Origin: M3007 sp964539805
GTDB taxonomy: Bacteria > Bacteroidota > Bacteroidia > Chitinophagales > Saprospiraceae
NCBI GenBank assembly: GCA_964539805.1
Contig: CAZIKN010000015.1
Span: forward strand, 6,747-70,746
Direction: 5' to 3'
Length of the DNA stretch: 64,000 nucleotides
The translations under genes and the position numbers were made by a program. Below, one piece after another: positions 45,184-53,896 of the stretch; positions within the stretch are counted from its first letter, which is position 1; each line of letters begins with the position of its first letter. A model generated the notes under the pieces. That model saw nothing but the letters and a program-made list of their open reading frames with translations, was not told the DNA's origin and did not search any database.

Positions 45184-45663
45184 ATGAAAAGTATTTCCCT
45201 TTGGAAATCTATTGATCAGTATCACCCGGACAAGCCGGGGGTAGCAATGCCCTTCTCGCGCCGATTGGCCATAGAAAATGGCTGGTCGCGACGTTATGCC
45301 CTGCGTGCCATTGAAGAGTACAAGCGCTTTATGTATTTAGCCTGTGTTGCAGGCCATTCCGTTACACCATCCGAGGAAGTAGATCAGGTTTGGCACCTAC
45401 ATTTGGTTTATTCCAGGGCATATTGGGACGAGTTTTGTGGCCACATCCTTGGGAAGGCACTACATCATACGCCTACAGAGGGCGGATCAAATGAAGATAG
45501 CAGGTACCTCGCACAATATGAACAGACCTTGGCGGCTTATCGGCAAGAATATGGCCAGGAGCCACCATCTGATATTTGGCCCGCCCCGCAGCAGCGCTTC
45601 AAGGGCGGCCTGTGGCGCTGGGTAAATTTGTCCAAGTATTGGGTGTTACGCAAGCCATTCTGA
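45184..45663 (+). CDS. GRDP-like (glycine-rich domain-containing protein-like) small protein
   Basis: A cytoplasmic protein of 159 residues. The motif EVDQVWHLHLVYSRAYWDEFCG ... LHHTP corresponds to the conserved D-xx-WH-x-H and C...H-H of the GRDP-like family (PF07173 as I remember it). Its role is unknown. It begins 51 bp behind the Cys/Gly-tail protein and is probably cotranscribed; the two families are found together elsewhere. Confidence 0.75.
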   Translation: MKSISLWKSIDQYHPDKPGVAMPFSRRLAIENGWSRRYALRAIEEYKRFMYLACVAGHSVTPSEEVDQVWHLHLVYSRAYWDEFCGHILGKALHHTPTEGGSNEDSRYLAQYEQTLAAYRQEYGQEPPSDIWPAPQQRFKGGLWRWVNLSKYWVLRKPF

Positions 45664-45674
45664 GGAAAAGATAT

Positions 45675-47567
45675 TTACTGTCCAGTGAGCTGAGCCAAAA
45701 TCTGCTTCGCCATAGCATTGCCCGGTTCTAAGGCCAGCGACTGCTGTAGGTCTGTTATTGCGCCTGCCCTGTCGCCGTTCTGCAATTTGATGCGGGCACG
45801 GGCAATCAGGATAGAAGCGGATTTTAGCCCTTTGGCCAGGGATTCACTTATTTTTTCCGCAGCCTTGGTGGTGTTACCTGACATAAACAGGGCATCAATA
45901 TAGGGGGGCATAATTTTGTCGTAATTACCCGAATTGAGTTGGAGGACTTTTTCAAAATCAGGTACTGCCTTAGCGGGCTGATTGGTTTGCAGGTAGGCAA
46001 AAGCGCGATTAAAGTAAAAATTGTGGTAATTTGGATCCAGTTCAATGCATTTGCTGAACATTTCCAATGCCCTTGCGTGGTTGTTTTGCATACCTGATAC
46101 AATACCCAGACCTTCATATCCATAAGCATCTGTAGGTTCCAATTGAATGGCTTTTTCAAAGTCAGCTTGCGCACGGGCCAGGTCATTGCGCTCCTTGCCC
46201 CATGACATACCGCGCTTGTTGTAGGCCGAGGCACAGTCGGGGTACAGCTCGATCACACGGGACCAAAGGCTGATAGAGTCTTTCCAAACAGCCACTTGAC
46301 GTATGGATAAATTGACACAAAGCAATGAAAATAGCGCAAAAGCACTCCAAACTCCCCATTGGTAAACGCCTGGTTTGTTCTGAAGCCATTCATCAGCCCC
46401 AAAGGCCAACATGAACACCAGCCCCACATAGGGTAAGTAAGCATAACGGTCAGCCATTATGACTGATCCAACGGAAATAAACTGAAGTACTAAGGCCAAC
46501 GAAACCAGGGTCCAGGCTAAGCCGAAAGCCAAGGTTTTGCGCCCATTCCAAAATGCCCAGGCCGTAAGCCCCAAATAGGCTAGTAAAAACAGGGGTGCCG
46601 CCAAATAGGGCATTCCGGCAGCCTGTACTAAGTTGGGATAAGGGTAATAAGTGCAAAGCCCGATAGGTATGAAGAGTTTATAGCAATATTGAGCAAGGCC
46701 GTAGGAGCCAAATTTCAAAATATTAAATGTGCCAAATGCGTCGCCACTTTTTAGGGTGTTCCGAATTTCTATATTGTCAAACCAGCCGTGAAAATTACCG
46801 CCCGCCTGGACATCCAATGCAATCAGGCCAAACAAGACGGACAAAGCAAAAAAGGGTGTTTTTTCCAGCCAAACCCTCAAAGAACGCATAGGCCTTCCAT
46901 CCCAATAATCCACCAGCAGGTACAGCACCGGGAATACCACTGCCATAGCCTTTGAAAGGCAGGCCATTGCGAGCAATCCACTCGTAAGCAACAGAAAACC
47001 AATGTTTTGTGATCTGGCATAACGCAAATAGGTAAGCATGCTCAGCAGGCCAAAAAACACATACAGCACATCTTTTCGCTCACTTACCCAGGCCACAGAC
47101 TCCACGTGAATGGGGTGTACCGCAAAAAGCAGTGCCGTAAAACCAGCCACCCACCATCGGCCACGGGTAAGCAGTCCGATAAAGAACAAAACCAAAAGAC
47201 TATTTAACAGGTGGAGATATACATTCGTACGGATCATTGGCCCGGCCTTCATGCCGTTGCTTTGCACATTTTTCAGCAGACTCCACATGGTGACCGGATG
47301 AAAATTGTTGGACACAACCATGTGGTTGAGTCTGGCTATATTAGCCGGGGTTGGATTGGAAAGCACCGGGTTTTCAGTCACATACACTTGATCATCCCAG
47401 CTCACAAAATTATTTTTGTCCGCCTGTTGGTAGCACAAATAACCCAGTACAAGGATGATAACAGAAAAAAACAAGGGCAATTGCCATTTCGTTTCCCGTA
47501 CTGTTTCAGCGGCGGGCAATGACTTGGCCGTATTGGGTTTGGGGGCTGGTTTATTCTTTTTGCTCAT
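45675..47567 (-). CDS. Polytopic membrane protein with C-terminal TPR repeats (TMTC/GT-C-like)
   Basis: A protein of 630 residues from ATG at 47567 (MSKKNKPAPKPN); the promoter lies across the longer frame. About ten membrane helices resemble GT-C glycosyltransferases, with VHPIHVESVAWVSERKDVLY as in TMTC and PMT-like proteins. At least four TPR units follow (about 455-625). Such proteins may transfer mannose-like sugars to secreted proteins. A paralogue is at 59063-61057. Confidence 0.85.
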   Translation of the reverse strand: MSKKNKPAPKPNTAKSLPAAETVRETKWQLPLFFSVIILVLGYLCYQQADKNNFVSWDDQVYVTENPVLSNPTPANIARLNHMVVSNNFHPVTMWSLLKNVQSNGMKAGPMIRTNVYLHLLNSLLVLFFIGLLTRGRWWVAGFTALLFAVHPIHVESVAWVSERKDVLYVFFGLLSMLTYLRYARSQNIGFLLLTSGLLAMACLSKAMAVVFPVLYLLVDYWDGRPMRSLRVWLEKTPFFALSVLFGLIALDVQAGGNFHGWFDNIEIRNTLKSGDAFGTFNILKFGSYGLAQYCYKLFIPIGLCTYYPYPNLVQAAGMPYLAAPLFLLAYLGLTAWAFWNGRKTLAFGLAWTLVSLALVLQFISVGSVIMADRYAYLPYVGLVFMLAFGADEWLQNKPGVYQWGVWSAFALFSLLCVNLSIRQVAVWKDSISLWSRVIELYPDCASAYNKRGMSWGKERNDLARAQADFEKAIQLEPTDAYGYEGLGIVSGMQNNHARALEMFSKCIELDPNYHNFYFNRAFAYLQTNQPAKAVPDFEKVLQLNSGNYDKIMPPYIDALFMSGNTTKAAEKISESLAKGLKSASILIARARIKLQNGDRAGAITDLQQSLALEPGNAMAKQILAQLTGQ

Positions 47568-47591
47568 GGTGTTTTCTTTCAAAACAGGCCC

Positions 47592-47599
47592 CAAAAGTA
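47592..47599 (-). promoter_or_regulatory. TAnnTTTG element for the TPR membrane protein gene
   Basis: TACTTTTG on the minus strand, 24 bp before the ATG at 47567. Its position rules out the longer alternative start at 47594. Confidence 0.5.
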
Positions 47600-47640
47600 A
47601 GTCATGGCTAAAAGTGTTTTATGTAAAAGAATAAAATTTA

Positions 47641-47648
47641 TACTTTTG
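47641..47648 (+). promoter_or_regulatory. TAnnTTTG element for the toxin-antitoxin remnant
   Basis: TACTTTTG lies 16 bp before the antitoxin ATG, giving a leader of about ten bases. It is back-to-back with the minus-strand promoter 40 bp away. Confidence 0.5.
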
Positions 47649-47664
47649 TAAAAAATATTGAAAA

Positions 47665-47967
47665 ATGATTCAATTCACATTATCCATTCCATTTTCCGAA
47701 TTCGATTCTGATCTGGTTGAAAAAATTAAATTTTTGCTCACATCTCAGGAAAATGAAGATGCAGAGGTTGTCATTCGTATCAAATCAAAAAAGAAAACGC
47801 GCCCTTCAGCCCTAAGAAAAGAGTCAAAAGATCAGTACTTGTCCAGGCTCACACAATCCCTTGAAGAAAATCGAAATGCTAAAGAGGTTGTAATCTTTAA
47901 CAGTATAGATGAGTTTGACGATTTCGCAAAACAACCCCAGCCAAGTTATGCCAAAGATTCAATTTAG
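47665..47967 (+). CDS. Antitoxin-like protein of a YoeB-type toxin-antitoxin pair
   Basis: A charged protein of 100 residues: an N-terminal strand-helix part, a basic centre (KSKKKTRPSALRKESK) and an acidic C-terminal helix (NAKEVVIFNSIDEFDDFAK) of the kind that wraps YoeB/RelE toxins. Its last 20 bp overlap the start of a shrunken toxin gene, the standard arrangement for such pairs. The family is inferred mainly from that neighbour. Confidence 0.65.
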   Translation: MIQFTLSIPFSEFDSDLVEKIKFLLTSQENEDAEVVIRIKSKKKTRPSALRKESKDQYLSRLTQSLEENRNAKEVVIFNSIDEFDDFAKQPQPSYAKDSI

Positions 47968-48061
47968 TGCAACGGCTTTTAAGGATTTTATCGAATGGGG
48001 TTATGAAGTTCAAAAAGACAACATATTGATTCATAGTTGCCATGGCCACTACGACCTGTGA
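47948..48061 (+). pseudogene. YoeB/Txe-type toxin with internal deletion
   Basis: The frame has only 37 residues. Its beginning MPKIQFSATAFKDFIEWG is a typical YoeB N-terminus and its end DNILIHSCHGHYDL a typical YoeB C-terminus, but the middle of about 45 residues, holding the catalytic Glu and Arg, is missing. Family members have about 85 residues. The deletion is in frame and seems to lie near codons 18-20. It cannot be an active endoribonuclease. Confidence 0.72.
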
Positions 48062-48092
48062 TAATATTATTAGGTAAAACGGCAGCAGGAAA

Positions 48093-49043
48093 TCAAAATT
48101 CCCTTCGCCTTTCCCAGTAGTTTTGATCCTCCACTTCTTCCAGCAAATTCAGGTAATTGGTGTAGCGCAGTTCACTCACTTTGCCTTCTGACAAAGCGGA
48201 CAACACCGCACAGCCAGGCTCATTGCGGTGCAGGCAAGCCCCACCAAATTTGCATTGACCTGACAAGGCAAAAAACTCCCTGAAACTGTGTGCGATATTG
48301 GCCTTGTCCTTATTGTTGAAGGCTAAGGTTTTAATACCCGGGGTATCTATGAGGTTGCCCCCAAAATCCAAGGCAAACATTTCGGCGAAAGTGGTTGTGT
48401 GTTGCCCTTTGCCCGAATAATCACTGATGTCACCCGTTCGCAGATCCAACTGAGGCTGTAACGCATTGACCAAGGTGCTTTTACCCACGCCGGATTGGCC
48501 ACTGATCAAGGTGGTTTTGCCTTGTAAAAGAGTTCTGAACGCCTCTAAGTTGAGTTGTTGTGGTACTGAAGTAAGCAGGGTGCCATAGCCAATGTCTTCA
48601 TACACCGCTTTCATTTCCTCAAAAACGTCTATCGCCTCTGCGTCATACAAATCGGCTTTGTTGAACACAATGGTTACTGGGATTTCATCGCGTTCCGTCA
48701 TAACCAAAAAACGGTCAATAAAGCCCGGCTTCAGGGTAGGATGCACCACGGTAACAATTAAAACGGCCTGATCTATATTGGCGGCAAGCAGATGTAGATC
48801 ATGTTTGCGGCGCGGTGATTGCCGCAGAATGTAGTTCCTTCTTGGCAATATCTTCTTTATCAAGCCTTTATCAGGACCTTCATGCGCAAGTTCTACCTCG
48901 TCGCCCACGGCTACCGGATTAGTCAGTGGAATGTCATCAAGACGGAATTTGCCCACAATTCGGCACTGCCATACTTGGTTGTTTTCATGAAGTCGGACGC
49001 TATACCAGCTTCCGGTTGATTTTATTACGGTTCCTATTTGCAT
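48093..49043 (-). CDS. rsgA: Ribosome small-subunit-dependent GTPase A
   Basis: A circularly permuted GTPase of 316 residues that helps 30S maturation. Motifs appear in permuted order: NKAD, then GQSGVGKSTL, then DTPGI. An N-terminal OB fold and a C-terminal zinc site C-x5-C-x-H-x5-C (CKFGGACLHRNEPGC) complete it. It starts 4 bp behind phoH and forms an operon with it. Confidence 0.95.
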   Translation of the reverse strand: MQIGTVIKSTGSWYSVRLHENNQVWQCRIVGKFRLDDIPLTNPVAVGDEVELAHEGPDKGLIKKILPRRNYILRQSPRRKHDLHLLAANIDQAVLIVTVVHPTLKPGFIDRFLVMTERDEIPVTIVFNKADLYDAEAIDVFEEMKAVYEDIGYGTLLTSVPQQLNLEAFRTLLQGKTTLISGQSGVGKSTLVNALQPQLDLRTGDISDYSGKGQHTTTFAEMFALDFGGNLIDTPGIKTLAFNNKDKANIAHSFREFFALSGQCKFGGACLHRNEPGCAVLSALSEGKVSELRYTNYLNLLEEVEDQNYWERRREF

Positions 49044-49047
49044 TTTT

Positions 49048-50097
49048 TTAGTTCTGTACCGCCTCTGCCGCTGTGTCCTCCACTTTGTTGTCAGCAGTTT
49101 GTTCGGCCATTTTGCGGCGTTCTTTGCGGGCGCGTTCCTCTGCCTCTATTTTGTCGTATGCTTTGATAATTTCTTTCACCAAACGGTGGCGTACTACATC
49201 TTCAGTGGTGAGATTGATGACTGAAATACCATCCACGCCATCCAAAATGTCCACGGCCTGTCGCAAACCCGAACGCTGATGGTGTGGCAAATCCACTTGG
49301 CTCAGGTCACCGGTTATGATGCATTTGGCGGAAGGGCCAAGGCGGGTGAGGAACATTTTCAATTGCAAAGGCGTGGCATTTTGGGCCTCGTCCAGAATAA
49401 TATAGGCGTTGTCCAGAGTGCGTCCGCGCATGAATGCCAGGGGAGCGATTTCAATGACCCGGTTTTCCATAAAGAAATTAAGCTTGTCCATGGGCAGCAT
49501 GTCGTCCAGGGCATCATAAAGCGGGCGCAGGTAGGGATCTACTTTTTCCTTGAGATCGCCGGGCAAGAAGCCAAGGTTTTCGCCTGCTTCCACTGCTGGG
49601 CGGGTCAGCACAATTTTTTTGATCAATTTGTTTTTGAGTGCACGCACCGCAATGGCAACCGCAGTGTAGGTTTTGCCCGTACCTGCCGGACCAAGTGCGA
49701 ACACGATGTCGTTCATGTCACACACTTCTATCATGCGTTTTTGGTTGCGGGTTTTGGCCTTGATTGGTTTGCCATCGCGCCCATACAGGATAACATTGGC
49801 CCCGGAGCCATCTCCATTGACGGGGATGCGCACCTCGAAAGGGTTTTCGCCACCAAGCAGGTCTTCAACGGTCTGAATGCTCAGTTCGTGATGCTCGCGC
49901 AGGTAACGAACCATCATTTCAAATTTGGCCTTGGCTGCCTGGGTATCCTTTTTCTCGCCATTGATTTTTAAGGTATCACCGCGCTGGGTAATGGTCACGT
50001 CAGGAAAAGCTTTGCGCAGCAGATTAAGTTTTGCGTTGTTTTCGCCATAGAGTTCTACGGGATCAACAGCTTCTACCGTAAGAATGATTTCGCTCAA
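49048..50097 (-). CDS. PhoH-like ATPase
   Basis: A cytoplasmic P-loop protein of 349 residues with Walker A GPAGTGKTYTA and Walker B YIILDEAQN, probably acting in RNA metabolism (PhoH/PhoL family). The N-terminus SEIILTVEAVDPVELYGENNAKL aligns with other Bacteroidota members only if translation starts at the TTG at 50097; no ATG lies upstream in frame. First gene of the operon with rsgA. The C-terminal 30 residues are charged. Confidence 0.92.
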   Translation of the reverse strand: MSEIILTVEAVDPVELYGENNAKLNLLRKAFPDVTITQRGDTLKINGEKKDTQAAKAKFEMMVRYLREHHELSIQTVEDLLGGENPFEVRIPVNGDGSGANVILYGRDGKPIKAKTRNQKRMIEVCDMNDIVFALGPAGTGKTYTAVAIAVRALKNKLIKKIVLTRPAVEAGENLGFLPGDLKEKVDPYLRPLYDALDDMLPMDKLNFFMENRVIEIAPLAFMRGRTLDNAYIILDEAQNATPLQLKMFLTRLGPSAKCIITGDLSQVDLPHHQRSGLRQAVDILDGVDGISVINLTTEDVVRHRLVKEIIKAYDKIEAEERARKERRKMAEQTADNKVEDTAAEAVQN

Positions 50098-50246
50098 ATT
50101 AAAGTGCTTAAATTTTTGGAGCAGCGGGAAATACGAGGGTCAACAGATTGCACCAGATTAAGGGTTCAGCATAAAGAACAATGAACCTTAAAAAGCCATC
50201 ACCTCGGTTTCCATGCCTTGTGAATGTAATGAATTGCATCAATGCA

Positions 50247-50277
50247 CAAAAGTACATCAATTGCACGAAAATCACAA
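50247..50277 (-). promoter_or_regulatory. Complete promoter of the phoH-rsgA operon
   Basis: On the minus strand TTG (50275-50277), 20 bp, then TACTTTTG (50247-50254): full consensus. The predicted leader before the TTG start codon is about 140 bases, long for a housekeeping gene. Confidence 0.65.
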
Positions 50278-50325
50278 CAGTGTTTTCATCTTGGGAGTTC
50301 CCTCAAATGGCATCATTGTGTAAGT

Positions 50326-51003
50326 TTATTTTCGTGGTATCTCATACTGTATGGATGCCTGTAAAAAATCGCGTCCGGTTTCATCGTTGATCCTGTAATC
50401 AAATTGGTGTACATAACCGATGTGCGCTGTCAAAGTTTTGGAAAAACGCCGCCCAAAAAGCAGGAGTAAGCGATTCCGTTCAAAATAGGCGGGCTTATTG
50501 GTAAAAAATAGTTCATTGCTTAGCGAAGTGAAATAAGTTCCGTTGCGCATTTCCTTGCTGTTGAGCAGCACCTGAACGCCCACCCTGCTGCGGAATCGGA
50601 GCCGAAAGCCATTTTGGGTAAAACGTTGCTCTGCACGGTAGCGGTGTTCCAAACGCACCCGCCCCATTTCCTGCATAAAGGTGACCTGAGGCCAAATCCG
50701 CAATTCATCATTGTTTTTGGGCCGTACAAAATTTCCTCCTTCCCGATAGGTATCGTAATCTCCGGCAGCCAGCGTCAACGTAATCTGCCGATTGGGACGG
50801 TATATTAGCCCTCCAGTCCATTCATGATAGTGAAAATCCGAATAAAGATCCAAAGAGCGCAATTGGGCCTCCGTAAAAAAGGTCCATCGCGACTTGAGCG
50901 AATAACGCAATTGCAGTATGTTCCAGGAACCCAATGGAGGTGCTTGAGCCATAAGATAGGTTGTACCCAGACTCAAAGATACAATAGCAAAAACAGATTT
51001 CAT
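50326..51003 (-). CDS. DUF2490 family outer-membrane-like protein
   Basis: A protein of 225 residues from ATG at 51003, with a signal peptide (about 1-19) and alternating aromatic strands such as RFTQNGFRLRFRSRVGVQVLL, as in DUF2490 beta-barrel proteins. The C-terminus SIQYEIPRK is a strand. Function unknown. A TTG-initiated longer frame is not supported. Confidence 0.8.
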   Translation of the reverse strand: MKSVFAIVSLSLGTTYLMAQAPPLGSWNILQLRYSLKSRWTFFTEAQLRSLDLYSDFHYHEWTGGLIYRPNRQITLTLAAGDYDTYREGGNFVRPKNNDELRIWPQVTFMQEMGRVRLEHRYRAEQRFTQNGFRLRFRSRVGVQVLLNSKEMRNGTYFTSLSNELFFTNKPAYFERNRLLLLFGRRFSKTLTAHIGYVHQFDYRINDETGRDFLQASIQYEIPRK

Positions 51004-51039
51004 GTACGAAGATGTAAAAAACAAATGCCGATTTCAAAC

Positions 51040-51630
51040 CTACATGCAATCATTTTCAATGGTTTGTTTGCCAAAAACGATGATGGATTTACAAACCAAA
51101 AAGTTGCCGTAACCCTCAAAAAGAATCGGGTTGGAGGCTGTGCTGGCACGATAGTACAGGCGGTAATAGGAGCCGATTTTGTATTTTTCTTTAGGCACCT
51201 GGATCGCGAGTGTTCTATCTGTGCTGGTTGAAAGGCTGAATTGCTGTATGGTATTCTTGTTTTCATCCACGATGGCCAAACGCAGTTTTACCCGCTCCTG
51301 CTTATCATCATTCAACAAAATCAAACTAAATAATCCGTCAATCATCACCGGGTTAGGGAAAAAAGCGATTTCTTTTACACTTGTAGCGGTTGCACCCGCC
51401 GTGCTTACGGTATCAGTAAAGCTCAGGTAGGCACTTTCTTCTGTACTTAATTTGATGTTGCGCCAATCATCAAAAGAAGCACAACTACCATGTGTGCCTT
51501 CTGTCTGGCCCTGATCGTTAAACCTTTGAATGCAGGAAAAATCAAGGGCTTTTGTCATCGGAATATTCTCCTTGTTTTGGCAGCCCAATACTAAAGGCAA
51601 TGCAATGATTAATAAGTGTATGCGATACAT
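51040..51630 (-). CDS. Predicted lipoprotein, function unknown
   Basis: A protein of 196 residues with lipobox LVLGC (Cys17) followed by QNKEN. The mature part has no recognised domain; it looks like a beta-rich extracytoplasmic domain with several cysteines. It is upstream of the DUF2490 gene on the same strand by 36 bp, so both are probably one transcript. Confidence 0.7.
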   Translation of the reverse strand: MYRIHLLIIALPLVLGCQNKENIPMTKALDFSCIQRFNDQGQTEGTHGSCASFDDWRNIKLSTEESAYLSFTDTVSTAGATATSVKEIAFFPNPVMIDGLFSLILLNDDKQERVKLRLAIVDENKNTIQQFSLSTSTDRTLAIQVPKEKYKIGSYYRLYYRASTASNPILFEGYGNFLVCKSIIVFGKQTIENDCM

Positions 51631-51693
51631 GATGTCAAAATTAAATTTTTTTAAATTGTCATTAGGTTTTTTTCGGTAGTTGATGAAAATAAG

Positions 51694-52284
51694 CTATTCA
51701 TGTAAGGTAAACAGAGTTAATCCCTTGGCCTCCCGTTCAAACCATTTTACCGAAGCCTGAGTCTTATCACCGGTTTGAGTGTCACACTTAAAAAAAGTAT
51801 AATATAATTGCCAGCAATAACCCACACGACGTTGCAAATTATCCAAAGTTTTGTGGGACAGACTTCCCGGATGGCCCGATACGCTGTTAAGCCAGGCGTA
51901 ATAAGCGTCATCATGCGTCTCAATAACATCCAGAATGGCCAATTCAGGGGTAAAGGGTTCCAAAAAACGTCGTGCCAAAATGCCATGATGCTTAGACCAA
52001 TCTCGGGGGCGGCTCCTGTCTTCCTTATATTTAAAGGTATCATGAACAAAAGCAATAATCCTCAAGGCTGTTCTGAGGGTTTTCAGTTCTGGTGGCAGTT
52101 GCTCTATGTTGTCCAATACTTCACGCACATGCAGGCACACCTGGCCCTCAGGATGGCCAAAGCGTGGTTCTCCCCAAAGCAAGCCAAACCTGAAATCGGA
52201 GGATTGCAGCAGGGCAAACTCCAATTCATTTTCTGGTTTTAGCAGGGCCTCCAACAGGCCAGGATCATTGGTCAGGCGTTTCAT
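51694..52284 (-). CDS. HD-domain metal-dependent phosphohydrolase-like protein
   Basis: A protein of 196 residues. His52, the pair His81-Asp82 in FVHDTFK, His99/100 and His124-Asp125 in ETHDDAYY fit the HD superfamily metal ligands. Such enzymes hydrolyse nucleotides or phosphate esters; the substrate is unknown. No signal peptide. It is a single gene, divergent from htrA. Confidence 0.75.
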   Translation of the reverse strand: MKRLTNDPGLLEALLKPENELEFALLQSSDFRFGLLWGEPRFGHPEGQVCLHVREVLDNIEQLPPELKTLRTALRIIAFVHDTFKYKEDRSRPRDWSKHHGILARRFLEPFTPELAILDVIETHDDAYYAWLNSVSGHPGSLSHKTLDNLQRRVGYCWQLYYTFFKCDTQTGDKTQASVKWFEREAKGLTLFTLHE

Positions 52285-52496
52285 ATTTTTATTGATCGTA
52301 CAAATAACGGCATTCGTCGGTCAAAAATGGTTAGTACACGTCAAAACAAGCACAAATGATATTTAATATTGCAAATTTGCATCAAAATTGAAGCAAAACG
52401 GGTGGTTAATACTTCGTTAAAGTATGCAATTTTAAAAGCAAAATTAGGTTTCAACTCGTTATTATTGCTAACAAAAAGCACACAAAAAAGCATCCG

Positions 52497-53615
52497 ATGA
52501 ACAAAGCACTATCAACATTATTGGCAGGAGCAGCAGGAGGATTGATCACTCTTGGCGCAAGCAAGTTGATGGAAAAGCCTCAGCTACCAGCAACACCTGC
52601 CTCAAATCCAACAGCACGCCTCACTTATGGCGGTGGCCCTGCACCTTTTGATTTTAGCAAAGCAGCAGACAGGGCTATGCCTGCGGTGGTACACATTAAG
52701 GCAAGTGAAAGCCAACGTATTACACAGCAACGTTATCGCAATGATCCTTTCAGTTTCTTTTTCGGTGATTATCAGCCGCGCGAAGGTACAGGATCGGGCG
52801 TAATTTACACAGAGGATGGCTACATCCTTACCAATAACCATGTTGTAGAGTTTGCAGATGAGTTTCTGGTCACCCTGCATGACAACCGCGAATTCAGAGC
52901 GCGATTGGTCGGCCGCGATGCCAGTACAGATATGGCAGTTCTAAAAATTGATGCTAAAGACCTGCCGGCCATTGAACTTACCAACTCGGATGATGTCAAG
53001 GTTGGCGAATGGGCCATCGCGGTAGGAAATCCATTTGATTTGGCCTCCACGGTTACTGCTGGCATCGTAAGTGCCAAAGGTCGAAATATCAATATCATAC
53101 GCGAAGGCGCATCTATTGAATCATTTATTCAAACCGATGCAGCCGTCAACCCCGGTAATTCAGGTGGCGCTTTGGTAGATATCAATGGCAAGCTAATCGG
53201 TATCAACTCTGCCATCGCCTCTCCAACTGGAGCTTATGCAGGTTATGCCTTTGCTATACCAACCAACCTTGCCAAACGTATTGCCGATGACCTAATCAAA
53301 TATGGCAAGTTCAAGCGCGGCTATCTGGGTGTTGATATTGCAGTTATGAGCGAAGAAATTGCCGCCCAATTGAATATTCCCAACGCATCAGGTATTATAG
53401 TTACCCAACTTGACCCACGAGGCTCTGCTTCACGCGCAGGTATTCAAAAATATGATGTCATAACCAAGATTGAGGGTAAACCCGTGTCAACACTGGCAGA
53501 ATTACGCGAACGGGTGGGGATAGCCAAATCCGGCGATGTGCTGCAAATGGTTATTTCAAGAAATGGCAAAGAAATGCAGCTGCCAGTAAAAATGGTTACT
53601 ACTGGTGGTGAATGA
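52497..53615 (+). CDS. Periplasmic serine protease, HtrA/Deg type
   Basis: A protein of 372 residues with an N-terminal hydrophobic anchor (about 6-20), a trypsin-like domain with His115 (NNHVVE), Asp145 (STDMAV) and Ser222 (NPGNSGGAL), and one PDZ domain (about 280-365). It resembles DegS/DegP-like S1C proteases acting in envelope stress. Only one PDZ domain is present, where DegP has two. Confidence 0.94.
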   Translation: MNKALSTLLAGAAGGLITLGASKLMEKPQLPATPASNPTARLTYGGGPAPFDFSKAADRAMPAVVHIKASESQRITQQRYRNDPFSFFFGDYQPREGTGSGVIYTEDGYILTNNHVVEFADEFLVTLHDNREFRARLVGRDASTDMAVLKIDAKDLPAIELTNSDDVKVGEWAIAVGNPFDLASTVTAGIVSAKGRNINIIREGASIESFIQTDAAVNPGNSGGALVDINGKLIGINSAIASPTGAYAGYAFAIPTNLAKRIADDLIKYGKFKRGYLGVDIAVMSEEIAAQLNIPNASGIIVTQLDPRGSASRAGIQKYDVITKIEGKPVSTLAELRERVGIAKSGDVLQMVISRNGKEMQLPVKMVTTGGE

Positions 53616-53703
53616 GCCTTCGTTAACCCAATAAGATAAAAATAATGGGTAGTACCGAATACTACCTGAAAGATAAAGTTGGTTTTTCGTTTTGTTTTGA
53701 TGT

Positions 53704-53738
53704 GTCTGCTCTGCGCAATGCAGGGCAGACTTTTTTTT
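53704..53738 (+). terminator. Intrinsic terminator after htrA
   Basis: GTCTGCTCTGC pairs with GCAGGGCAGAC over 11 bp with one G-T pair, loop GCAAT, followed by eight T. Confidence 0.92.
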
Positions 53739-53750
53739 GCGAAAAAGCTC

Positions 53751-53896
53751 TACCTTTGCGCGCGCCAGAAACGTTTAAATGACGCATTGACCAACATTCC
53801 TAATTTCATTTTATAACATAAAAAATGGACAAGGCTTTGAAAGACAACCTTAAAGTTGATCCAAGGGCCTGACCGACAACTACTTAGCATCTTATA
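53751..53896 (+). promoter_or_regulatory. metK promoter box and 130-base leader
   Basis: TACCTTTG at 53751-53758 is a perfect -7 box, so the metK transcript has about 133 untranslated bases. The leader contains a 15-codon open frame (53824-53871, MDKALKDNLKVDPRA) and possible stems GGACAA/TTGATCC and AAGG/CCTT. I could not match it to a known SAM riboswitch class. A regulatory leader is plausible for metK but unproven. Confidence 0.4.

Noticed and set aside
52370..52381. TGCAAATTTGCA palindrome as an operator of htrA
   Set aside because: A single short AT-rich palindrome more than 100 bp from the start codon, with no second copy; could be chance.
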